A stretch of 34,586 bases of DNA from Hungatella sp. (GTDB lineage Bacteria; Bacillota; Clostridia; Lachnospirales; Lachnospiraceae). The translations under genes were made by a program, and so were the position numbers. The notes under the pieces were generated by a model, which saw only the letters and a program-made list of their open reading frames with translations, searched no databases and was not told the origin of the DNA. Positions 1 to 6,844 of the stretch are shown piece by piece. How positions within the stretch are numbered: the stretch's first letter is position 1; each line of letters begins with the position of its first letter. Location: the NCBI GenBank assembly GCA_022796015.1, contig JAAWHU010000035.1, positions 1 to 34,586 on the forward strand, given 5' to 3'.

Positions 1-348
1 GAGAAGGGGTGGGTAAAGGGAATGACCTGCATCCGAATGGAGCTTGGGGAGCCGGACGCTTCGGGGAGAAGGAGGCCGGTGCCTGTGGAGGGCTCGGAGT
101 TTACCATCGATGCGGACACGGTGATCATGTCCCTTGGTACATCGCCTAACCCTCTGATCTCCAGTACCACAAAGGGCCTGGAGGTGAACCGGAGGAAGTG
201 TATCGTGGCGGAGGAGGCCACGGGGAGGACCAGCCGGGAAGGGGTCTATGCAGGAGGAGACGCAGTGACCGGAGCGGCAACAGTGATTCTTGCCATGGAG
301 GCGGGAAGGGCCGGAGCCAGGGGAATCCATGAGTATTTGTCTGAGTAA
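1..348 (+). CDS. gltD: Glutamate synthase (NADPH) small subunit, C-terminal fragment
   Basis: The reading frame is open from the first base, so this is the 3' end of a gene that begins outside the window; the ATG at 22 is internal. The visible 115 residues carry the C-terminal half of the flavoprotein/NADPH domain of the glutamate synthase beta subunit family. There is the dinucleotide-fold stretch DTVIMSLGTSPNPLI, and then the FAD-contacting GVYAGGDAVTGAATVILAME motif that closes this family. The enzyme passes electrons from NADPH through FAD and Fe-S clusters for reductive transfer of the glutamine amide to 2-oxoglutarate. Homotetrameric stand-alone relatives in clostridia (often named gltA) carry the same C terminus, and some of them act as NADPH-dependent ferredoxin oxidoreductases (NfnB). 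The missing N terminus prevents a choice. Next comes deoB after 76 bp, with no terminator recognised between them. Confidence 0.85.
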   Translation, partial: EKGWVKGMTCIRMELGEPDASGRRRPVPVEGSEFTIDADTVIMSLGTSPNPLISSTTKGLEVNRRKCIVAEEATGRTSREGVYAGGDAVTGAATVILAMEAGRAGARGIHEYLSE

Positions 349-424
349 TATAAGAAAGTAGCTGCCAGGTCTTATAAATATAGGATGATGCTGGGGTCAA
401 ATAGAACATAAGGAGCGCGGGACT

Positions 425-1615
425 ATGAAAAAATACAGACGGATATTTACAGTTGTCATTGACTCTCTTGGTATCGGGGCTATGCCCAATGCGGCTCAGT
501 ATGACGACGAGGGCACCGATACCCTGGGCCATATTGACCGGCATATGGATCCATTTAAAATTCCCAACCTTGCCAGAATGGGTATCGCCAACCTTCACCC
601 CTTAAAGCATGTGGAGCGTGTAGAGAAGCCCCTTGGCTACTATGGGGAGCTTTTGGAGGCCAGTGTGGGCAAGGACACCATGACAGGCCACTGGGAGATG
701 ATGGGGCTTCATATTACTAAGCCTTTTAAGACCTTTACAGACACCGGTTTTCCGGAGGAGCTTTTGGAGGAATTGTCTAAAAGGACCGGCCACAAGATTG
801 TGGGCAACAAGTCCGCCAGCGGCACCCAGATCTTAGATGAGCTGGCAGAGCATGAGATTGCCACCGGGGACATGATCGTATATACATCGGCGGACTCGGT
901 ACTTCAGATCTGCGGCAACGAGGAAACCTTCGGCTTGGAAGAGCTGTACCGCTGCTGCGAGATTGCCAGGGAACTGACCATGAGAGATGAGTGGAAGGTG
1001 GGACGGGTTATTGCCAGACCTTATGTGGGAAGGAAAAAGGGAGAGTTTAAACGAACCAGCAACCGCCATGATTATGCATTAAAGCCATATGGAAGGACTG
1101 CCTTAGACGCCCTGAAGGAGGCGGGATACGACGTGATCAGCGTAGGGAAGATCCGGGATATCTTCGATGGAGAAGGAATCACGGAAAGCCATAAGTCCAA
1201 AAGCAGTGTCCACGGCATGGATCAGACCATTGAGATTGCGGACAAGGAGTTTGAAGGCCTCTGCTTTGTGAATCTGGTGGATTTTGACGCTCTGTGGGGC
1301 CATCGGAGGAATCCTGTAGGCTACGGACAGGAGCTGGAGCGCTTTGACGAGAAATTAGGGATTCTTCTTGAGAAACTTAGAGAAGATGATTTGCTGATCA
1401 TTACTGCGGATCATGGCAATGATCCCACTTATAAAGGTACGGATCACACCAAGGAGAAGGTGCCGTTTCTGGCCTGGTCGCCTTCCATGAAGGGCCATGG
1501 AAGGCTGGAAGCAAAGGACACCTTTGCCATAATCGGAGCTACCATTGCCCATAATTTCCAGGTGGATATGCCAGAGGGAACCATCGGAACCAGCATACTG
1601 GAGGAATTAGAATAA
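425..1615 (+). CDS. deoB: Phosphopentomutase
   Basis: DeoB interconverts ribose-1-phosphate or deoxyribose-1-phosphate with the 5-phosphates, linking nucleoside salvage to the pentose phosphate pathway. The 396-residue product has the usual family length and the alkaline-phosphatase-superfamily metal ligands: [13 protein letters not shown] near residues 11-23 (metal-binding Asp13), the phosphorylated threonine Thr85 in [12 protein letters not shown], and [18 protein letters not shown] near 327-344 (Asp/His metal ligands). A cap domain lies between them. The start ATG follows an AGGAG 9 bases upstream. The gene is followed by a strong terminator, so it is either alone or last in a transcript with the preceding flavoprotein gene. 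Family assignment is firm; nothing in the sequence is unusual. Confidence 0.97.
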   Translation: MKKYRRIFTVVIDSLGIGAMPNAAQYDDEGTDTLGHIDRHMDPFKIPNLARMGIANLHPLKHVERVEKPLGYYGELLEASVGKDTMTGHWEMMGLHITKPFKTFTDTGFPEELLEELSKRTGHKIVGNKSASGTQILDELAEHEIATGDMIVYTSADSVLQICGNEETFGLEELYRCCEIARELTMRDEWKVGRVIARPYVGRKKGEFKRTSNRHDYALKPYGRTALDALKEAGYDVISVGKIRDIFDGEGITESHKSKSSVHGMDQTIEIADKEFEGLCFVNLVDFDALWGHRRNPVGYGQELERFDEKLGILLEKLREDDLLIITADHGNDPTYKGTDHTKEKVPFLAWSPSMKGHGRLEAKDTFAIIGATIAHNFQVDMPEGTIGTSILEELE

Positions 1616-1635
1616 TGGGGCGTCAAAAGGGCTGC

Positions 1636-1672
1636 AAAAGCCGTCTGTGAGAAAATCACAGGCGGCTTTTTT
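1636..1672 (+). terminator. Rho-independent terminator after deoB
   Basis: An inverted repeat (arms AAAAGCCGTCTGTGA and TCACAGGCGGC with a GAAAA loop) is followed directly by six T residues. It ends the deoB transcript 20 bp after the stop codon and separates it from the YitT gene. Confidence 0.9.
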
Positions 1673-1731
1673 GCACACTTTAATAAGATAGAGTGTTAGA
1701 TGATTACCATAGAAAACGGGAGGAATCAGCA

Positions 1732-2592
1732 ATGAAGCATTGGGACAATATAAAAAGCATTTTATGGATTCTTTTGGGCAATACGGCATATGCGCTGGCC
1801 GTAACCATGTTTATCCTGCCCAACGGCCTGATTACAGGGGGAACCACGGGCCTGGCATTGTTTTTCTACCATCAGATGGGAGTGCCTATTCAGGGATTTG
1901 TGACGGTGTTCAATGTGGCCATGTTCCTTTTAGGCGCTGTGGTCCTGGGGAAAAAATTTGCCCTCACCACGGTGATCAGTACCTTCTACTATCCCCTGGT
2001 TCTGTCGGTATTCCAGAAAATCCCGGTGCTGGGAGCCATGACAAAGGACAATCTCCTGGCCGTGATCTTTGCCGGGCTCTTAATCGGAGGAGGCATCGGG
2101 GTGGTGATTCGGGCGGGAGCCTCCACGGGAGGTATGGATATTCCGCCTTTGGTGCTCAATAAAAAGCTGGGGCTGCCGGTGTCTGTCACTATGAACGGGA
2201 TGGATACGGCGATTCTCCTTCTGCAGATGGTATTTTCCGACAAGGAGATGGTGCTCTACGGCATTCTTCTGGTGCTGATCTACACCACCGTTCTGAACAA
2301 GGTCCTTCTTCTGGGCCAGGCAAGAATGCAGGTAAAGATTGTTTCGGAATTCTATGAGGAGATCAACCAGGCCATAGCCGGAGAGCTGGACCGGGGAGTG
2401 ACATTGTTTAGCTCCAGAACCGGCCATTTGAAAAAGGATGGGTATGTGGTGATGTCTGTAGTAAACCATCGGGAGCTGGCCCAGTTAAACCGCCTTGTTC
2501 AGAATATTGATCCCCAGGCATTTATTGTGATCCATCAGGTTAATGAGGTAAGAGGAAGAGGGTTCACCCTGACCAAAAAATATACATCATAA
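1732..2592 (+). CDS. YitT family membrane protein (DUF161/DUF2179)
   Basis: This 286-residue protein belongs to the YitT family of small multi-pass membrane proteins whose transport role is not established. The N-terminal about 200 residues hold five or six hydrophobic segments. They include the family's glycine-rich repeats: GGTTGLALFF near residue 34 and GASTGGMDIPP near residue 139. The C-terminal 75 residues form the cytosolic DUF2179 domain ending in RGRGFTLTKKYTS. I chose ATG 1732 (MKHWDN) because GGGAGG lies 8-9 bases upstream; an in-frame GTG at 1693 has no ribosome binding site. A paralogue sits at the other end of the window (33678). Substrate and regulation are unknown. Confidence 0.88.
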   Translation: MKHWDNIKSILWILLGNTAYALAVTMFILPNGLITGGTTGLALFFYHQMGVPIQGFVTVFNVAMFLLGAVVLGKKFALTTVISTFYYPLVLSVFQKIPVLGAMTKDNLLAVIFAGLLIGGGIGVVIRAGASTGGMDIPPLVLNKKLGLPVSVTMNGMDTAILLLQMVFSDKEMVLYGILLVLIYTTVLNKVLLLGQARMQVKIVSEFYEEINQAIAGELDRGVTLFSSRTGHLKKDGYVVMSVVNHRELAQLNRLVQNIDPQAFIVIHQVNEVRGRGFTLTKKYTS

Positions 2593-2630
2593 ATTTAAGA
2601 AAAACAGTCATACTAACAAGAGAAATCCGT

Positions 2631-2643
2631 GCCCTTTAAGGGC
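2631..2643. promoter_or_regulatory. Short palindrome upstream of the TRAP operon
   Basis: GCCCTT-T-AAGGGC is a perfect 6-bp palindrome with a one-base centre. It lies 23 bp before the dctP start and just before its AAAGGA ribosome binding site. It could be an operator or a small mRNA hairpin near the start. A 6-bp arm is short enough to occur by chance, and no convincing promoter was recognised in this 73-bp gap. Confidence 0.25.
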
Positions 2644-2665
2644 AGAGAAAGGAACATGGAAAACC

Positions 2666-3802
2666 ATGAGACGAGGGAATATCTTTTGGAGAGCAGGGCT
2701 GTTTTTTGCTGTGATCCTGCAGATAGCGATGGTATTGGCAATGGCAGGCTGTGCTGCAATGACAGATGGAAAGAAGATTGTAAGGATTGCCCTGGGACAG
2801 TCGGAAAGTCATCCGGAGTATCTTGGGCTTACGGCTTTTAAGGAGCATGTGGAGAAGCACTTAGGAGACCAGTATGAGGTTCAGATCTTCCCCAATGAGA
2901 TTTTGGGGGCGACACAGAAGGCAGTGGAGCTGACTCAGACGGGGGCCATCGATTTTGTGGTGGCCGGGACGGCTAATCTGGAAACCTTCGCAGATGTGTA
3001 CGAGATTTTCAGTATGCCTTACCTATTCGATTCGCCGGAAGCCTACCGGACGGTTATGGGGAATGAGGAGATGATGAACGGCATCTATGAATCCACGGAT
3101 CAGGCAGGATTCCGGGTGCTGACATGGTACAACGCGGGAACCCGGAATTTCTATGCCAAAAAACCTGTTTACACACCGGAAGACTTAAAAGGGCTTAAGA
3201 TCCGGGTGCAGCAAAGCCCGGCCAGCGTAAAGATGATGCAGGCTTTCGGGGCGGCGGCTTCCCCTATGAGCTTTGGGGAGGTGTACACCGCCATTCAGCA
3301 GGGGGTTATTGACGGGGCAGAGAACAACGAGCTGGCTCTGACCAACAACAAACACGGGGAGGTGGCCAAATATTTTACTTACAACATGCACCAGATGGTT
3401 CCCGACATGCTTGTAGGCAATCTGAAATTTTTGAACAGTCTGACAGAGGAGGAGCTGAAGATCTTTAAGGAGGCGGCGCTGATCTCCAGCCAGGTGGAGC
3501 AAAGGGAATGGGAGCTTCAGACGGCAAAGGCCAAGGAGATGGCAGAGAAGGATATGGGAGTAACCTTTCTTACTGTGGATGTGGAAGCCTTTAAGGAGAA
3601 GGTGCTGCCGCTTCATGAAGAGATGCTTTCTGCCAATCCCCATATTGTCCAGGTCTATGAGGAGATTCAGAAGGTCAATAGAGCGTTAAAGGAGCTGGAG
3701 GAGGGATACGGGCCGGAGATGGGGCTGGGAAGAAAAACAGGGCCCATAGCCCGGCAGTGGAGGCTGGCAGAGAAAGGGGGAAACAGGCAGTGGATGGAAT
3801 AA
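2666..3802 (+). CDS. TRAP transporter substrate-binding lipoprotein, DctP family
   Basis: This is the extracytoplasmic solute receptor of a tripartite ATP-independent periplasmic (TRAP) transporter. The 378-residue product has a signal peptide with a lipobox-like LAMAGC ending at Cys28, as expected for a receptor anchored to the outer face of a Gram-positive membrane. The DctP fold signature is visible: QSESHPEYLGLTAFKEHVEK, ILGATQKAVELTQTGAIDFV, and the ligand region LKIRVQQSPASVKMMQAFGA followed by MSFGEVYTAIQQGVIDGAEN. The Arg in KIRVQQ is the family's carboxylate-binding arginine, so the ligand probably has a carboxyl group. The start at 2666 is fixed by the signal peptide. The stop overlaps the start of the small membrane subunit, showing tight coupling. 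The exact substrate cannot be read from sequence. Confidence 0.93.
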   Translation: MRRGNIFWRAGLFFAVILQIAMVLAMAGCAAMTDGKKIVRIALGQSESHPEYLGLTAFKEHVEKHLGDQYEVQIFPNEILGATQKAVELTQTGAIDFVVAGTANLETFADVYEIFSMPYLFDSPEAYRTVMGNEEMMNGIYESTDQAGFRVLTWYNAGTRNFYAKKPVYTPEDLKGLKIRVQQSPASVKMMQAFGAAASPMSFGEVYTAIQQGVIDGAENNELALTNNKHGEVAKYFTYNMHQMVPDMLVGNLKFLNSLTEEELKIFKEAALISSQVEQREWELQTAKAKEMAEKDMGVTFLTVDVEAFKEKVLPLHEEMLSANPHIVQVYEEIQKVNRALKELEEGYGPEMGLGRKTGPIARQWRLAEKGGNRQWME

Positions 3803-4305
3803 AAAAGATGAGAAAAGGGTTGGACGGCGTGTTGAAAATATTTCAGATAGCTCTTTTCGGAACCATGGTGCTGGTGGGCACCTACCAGATTCTGGTAAGG
3901 TATCTCTTTAACAACCCCAGTACGGTCTCAGAAGAATTTTTAACCTATGCCTTTGCCTGGCTGTCTCTCGGAGCGGCGGCATATATGTTCGGCAAAAGGG
4001 GGCATATGCGCATGGGATTTGCGGCGGACCAGGCCAAGGAAAGCACCAGATGGAGGCTGGAAATGATCTCTCAGCTTCTGACATGCGGGTTTGCGGCGGT
4101 AATTATGATCTATGGAGGAATTCAGATTACGTCGCTGACCATGAGCCAGAAAACGGCTTCCCTTGGAATCCCCATGGGATATGTGTACAGCATTGTGCCT
4201 GTGAGCGGAGGCCTGATTCTGTTTTATGGGATCTTAAATATTGTGGAGATGATGGAAGCTTTCAGAAGAGGCAGGGAGCTGGATGAGAGGGGGAAGATCA
4301 CATGA
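3790..4305 (+). CDS. TRAP transporter small permease subunit, DctQ family
   Basis: A 171-residue four-helix membrane protein joins the receptor to the large permease in TRAP systems. Family marks include LVRYLFNNPSTVSEEFLTYA near residues 33-52 and AAAYMFGKRGHMRMGF near 60-75. Hydrophobic segments lie at about 14-34, 49-66, 88-108 and 128-148. The start is uncertain. GTG 3790 has AAAGGGGG 9-10 bases upstream and overlaps dctP by 13 bases; an in-frame GTG at 3757 lacks a site and ATG 3808 would shorten the N terminus. The stop codon overlaps the start of dctM (ATGA), so translation of the three subunits is coupled. Confidence 0.9.
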   Translation: MDGIKKMRKGLDGVLKIFQIALFGTMVLVGTYQILVRYLFNNPSTVSEEFLTYAFAWLSLGAAAYMFGKRGHMRMGFAADQAKESTRWRLEMISQLLTCGFAAVIMIYGGIQITSLTMSQKTASLGIPMGYVYSIVPVSGGLILFYGILNIVEMMEAFRRGRELDERGKIT

Positions 4306-5609
4306 ATATTGCATGGACGGCGGGCTTGATTATTCTGGGAGTCTTGGTGGTGCTTCTTCTGGGGGGGATTCCCATAGCCATAGCTTTGGCGGTTTCTTCT
4401 ATCTGTGCCATTCTCCCGATTCTGGAGCTGGAACCGGCGCTTCTGACAGGAGCCCAGAGAATTTTCTCCGGGATCTCGGTGTTTAATCTTATTGCCATTC
4501 CCTTTTTCATTCTGGCGGGAAATATTATGAATAAGGGCGGCATCGCCATACGTCTGATCCAGTTTGCCAAGCTCTTTACAGGAAGGATTCCCGGGGCTTT
4601 GGCCCACACCAACATTGTGGCCAATATGCTTTTCGGAGCCATATCCGGCTCTGGAACGGCGGCGGCTTCTGCCATGGGGGCCATAATCGGGCCGGTGGAG
4701 GAATCCGAAGGATATGATAAAAATTTTTCTGCCGCAGTGAATATTGCAACGGCGCCTACAGGGCTTTTGATTCCTCCAAGCAATGTGATGATTACCTATG
4801 CCCTGGTCAGCGGAGGCACCTCCATAGCCGCTTTGTTTATGGCCGGATATATTCCGGGGATTCTATGGGGGCTTGCCTGTATGGCGGTAGTGTATTTTTA
4901 TGCCAGAAAGCACGGATACCGCAGCGAACAGAGATTTACCGGGAGAGAGCGGATACGGACCTCCTTCCAGGCAGTTCCAAGCCTTCTCATGATTGTCATT
5001 GTCATTGGAGGAATCATTAAGGGGATCTTTACAGCCACAGAGGGGGCCGTGGTAGCCGTGGTTTACAGTCTGATTCTGTCGCTGTTCTTTTACCGCTCCA
5101 TTACCTGGAGGGATCTGCCTGCCATCTTTGTGGACAGTGCCCAGATGACGGGAATCATTATTTTTCTCATCGGGGTCTCCAGCATTATGTCCTGGGTCAT
5201 GGCGTTCACAGGGCTTCCGGGAGCCATATCTTCGGTTATGCTGGGAATCAGCAATAACCGGTATATCATCCTGCTGATTATCAATCTGCTGCTTCTGGCG
5301 GTGGGGACCTTTATGGATATGACGCCGGCCTGCCTGATTTTTACACCGATTTTCCTGCCCATCTGCCAGGAGCTGGGAATGAATTCCGTTCATTTCGGGA
5401 TTATGATGATCTTTAACCTGTGCATCGGCACCATCACCCCACCTGTGGGGACTACGCTCTTTGTGGGGGTGAAGGTGGGAAATACCAGGATTGAGGAGGT
5501 GATAAAGCCTCTTTTGTATTACTTTGCCGCTATTTTTGCAGTGCTTCTGGCGGTAACCTATGTGCCTTCCCTCTCCCTGTGGCTGCCGGGAATGCTGGGG
5601 TATGTGTAA
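4302..5609 (+). CDS. TRAP transporter large permease subunit, DctM family
   Basis: This 435-residue protein with about 11-12 hydrophobic segments is the sodium-coupled permease of the TRAP system. Characteristic family stretches are FFILAGNIMNKGGIAIRLIQF near residues 65-85, MLFGAISGSGTAAASAMGAI near 109-128 (the conserved SGS loop), ATAPTGLLIPPSNVMI near 149-164 and the second repeat NLCIGTITPPVGTTLFV near 369-385. A strong AGGGGG lies 8-9 bases before the ATG, which overlaps the DctQ stop. With dctP and dctQ it forms a complete transporter operon. It runs convergently into the regulator at 5651, and the pair is separated by a GC-rich hairpin. Confidence 0.95.
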   Translation: MNIAWTAGLIILGVLVVLLLGGIPIAIALAVSSICAILPILELEPALLTGAQRIFSGISVFNLIAIPFFILAGNIMNKGGIAIRLIQFAKLFTGRIPGALAHTNIVANMLFGAISGSGTAAASAMGAIIGPVEESEGYDKNFSAAVNIATAPTGLLIPPSNVMITYALVSGGTSIAALFMAGYIPGILWGLACMAVVYFYARKHGYRSEQRFTGRERIRTSFQAVPSLLMIVIVIGGIIKGIFTATEGAVVAVVYSLILSLFFYRSITWRDLPAIFVDSAQMTGIIIFLIGVSSIMSWVMAFTGLPGAISSVMLGISNNRYIILLIINLLLLAVGTFMDMTPACLIFTPIFLPICQELGMNSVHFGIMMIFNLCIGTITPPVGTTLFVGVKVGNTRIEEVIKPLLYYFAAIFAVLLAVTYVPSLSLWLPGMLGYV

Positions 5610-5625
5610 GACAGACAGCAGACAA

Positions 5626-5642
5626 GGCCCCTCCATGGGGCC
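5626..5642. other. GC-rich hairpin between convergent genes
   Basis: GGCCCC-TCCAT-GGGGCC forms a perfect 6-bp stem with a 5-base loop. It lies in the 41-bp gap between dctM (+) and the regulator gene (-). It lacks a T run on either strand, so it is at best a weak bidirectional terminator. Confidence 0.35.
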
Positions 5643-5650
5643 CTGCGGGG

Positions 5651-6622
5651 TCAGTACACCAGGTTCATAACGATGCCGTGGGGATAATCTCCGTATTTTT
5701 CACCGAAAATGTTGATTCCGCCTATGTGTTGGGCATCTTTTTTAATCTGGATTTTTAAAGAGATGTAGGGATGATCCTGCAGGTTCAGGTCAGCAAGCCC
5801 GATTTCAGGGTTGGTCAGCAGGCCATCCAGATATCCGCCTCTGGTTTTGACGGAAAAGATTTTTAAAAGTCCGTACTGGGTCCTTCCGCTGGGCCAGGCA
5901 GAAGGCGTGAGACGGCCTCGCCTGGAACCAAAATCTCCGGGAGAACAGTAGGTAGTAATTTCTTTATTGTTAATGGAAATGGTAATATCTGAGGGCCAGT
6001 TCTCTAAAAATCCGGGAGCCTCCGAGCAGATCTCCATCTGAAAGGCAATTTCTTGGAGGGGCAGCAGAGGGTTGCTGAGATTGGGGAAGCGATATTCGAT
6101 ATAGCCTTGCTGGAACCACAGAAGCTGGGCCCTGGTGCGCAGGGGAGAGTAAAAGGAGCGGATATTATCGTAGACGTCCAGGATTCCGTTTTCGTCGGCA
6201 AGGCCGCAGGTGGGTTCGATCTCAAAGGAGTGGTAATTGCCGATGGGCATGTCCAGGGTTATGGTGTTGTCGGCGATATCCGCCTCCGCATCAAATGTCT
6301 CCAGATGAAAGGACTGGAGGCTGCAGGTGGACACCCGCATGGAGCCATGGAGCCCGGGCTGGGTCTCCGTTACAATCAGGCGGGCATCCTCCAGAGTCTT
6401 AATATGCAGAGCAGTGGAGGATACAGGAATGTGGAGAAGATCCGCAATTTCCTGGAGGGACAAGGCCGTGTTTCTCAAAAGATTCAGAATATTCAGGCGG
6501 ATAGGGGAAGAAAGCGCTTTCCCTATCTTTGTAATGTGGTCATGATGATTGGGATTGCACAGGTAGAGCTCGATATCTCTCTCTCCAATAATTTTTACGG
6601 GGGTTTTTACTTTACCAGCCAT
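5651..6622 (-). CDS. Winged helix-turn-helix transcriptional regulator (ArsR-like) with a large C-terminal domain
   Basis: This 323-residue protein begins with an ArsR-like DNA-binding domain. KIGKALSSPIRLNILNLLRN near residues 32-51 is followed by the helix-turn-helix SLQEIADLLHIPVSSTALHI near 54-73 and a wing. The remaining 230 residues are predicted mostly beta, end in INIFGEKYGDYPHGIVMNLVY, and carry no metal-binding pattern; I infer a ligand-sensing domain. It is far longer than metal-sensing ArsR proteins (about 100-120 residues). An AAAGGA lies 7 bases before the ATG. The gene sits between the TRAP operon and a divergent GH2 glycosidase. It is therefore the likely local regulator, probably responding to the imported carbohydrate or its hydrolysis product. 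Both the ligand and the direction of control are inferred. Confidence 0.8.
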   Translation of the reverse strand: MAGKVKTPVKIIGERDIELYLCNPNHHDHITKIGKALSSPIRLNILNLLRNTALSLQEIADLLHIPVSSTALHIKTLEDARLIVTETQPGLHGSMRVSTCSLQSFHLETFDAEADIADNTITLDMPIGNYHSFEIEPTCGLADENGILDVYDNIRSFYSPLRTRAQLLWFQQGYIEYRFPNLSNPLLPLQEIAFQMEICSEAPGFLENWPSDITISINNKEITTYCSPGDFGSRRGRLTPSAWPSGRTQYGLLKIFSVKTRGGYLDGLLTNPEIGLADLNLQDHPYISLKIQIKKDAQHIGGINIFGEKYGDYPHGIVMNLVY

Positions 6623-6646
6623 AGGATGTCCTTTCTTTCAGTCAAA

Positions 6647-6679
6647 TAATTAAAGTGTACGAAAAAAGCTGTTTAATTA
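6647..6679. promoter_or_regulatory. Inverted repeat in the regulator leader, candidate operator
   Basis: TAATTAAA (6647-6654) and TTTAATTA (6672-6679) are exact reverse complements separated by 17 bp. They lie between the regulator's candidate -10 boxes and its start codon. Position and symmetry suit autoregulation by a winged-helix dimer. The sequence is AT-rich, so chance cannot be excluded. Confidence 0.35.
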
Positions 6680-6681
6680 CA

Positions 6682-6716
6682 AGTATAGTATAATAAAAGA
6701 GTAGAAAGACAAGCAA
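6682..6716 (-). promoter_or_regulatory. Weak sigma-A promoter for the regulator gene
   Basis: Read on the minus strand, two overlapping TATACT boxes (plus-strand 6687-6692 and 6682-6687) lie downstream of TTGCTT (6711-6716) and TTGTCT (6707-6712). TTGCTT with an 18-bp spacer to the upstream TATACT is the best pairing. The boxes are imperfect. Confidence 0.35.
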
Positions 6717-6734
6717 TTTTATGAAAAAAATCTG

Positions 6735-6753
6735 ATATTCTCAAGAGAAATAT
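6735..6753. promoter_or_regulatory. Imperfect inverted repeat abutting the GH2 promoter
   Basis: ATATTCTC and GAGAAATAT flank a central AA and pair with one extra base in the right arm. The repeat ends at the first base of the GH2 -35 box, a usual place for an activator or repressor site. It is offered as a candidate operator for the adjacent regulator. Confidence 0.3.
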
Positions 6754-6781
6754 TGACGTGCCGTTCCTATTTTATTATAAT
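6753..6781 (+). promoter_or_regulatory. Sigma-A promoter of the GH2 gene
   Basis: TTGACG (6753-6758) and a perfect TATAAT (6776-6781) are separated by exactly 17 bp. The predicted start near 6788 leaves a leader of about 57 nt before the GH2 start codon. Confidence 0.8.
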
Positions 6782-6844
6782 GAAAATAGAATAAAAATAC
6801 AATACCAAAAACAAAAAACATCTGCAGAAAATGGAGGATCCCTT

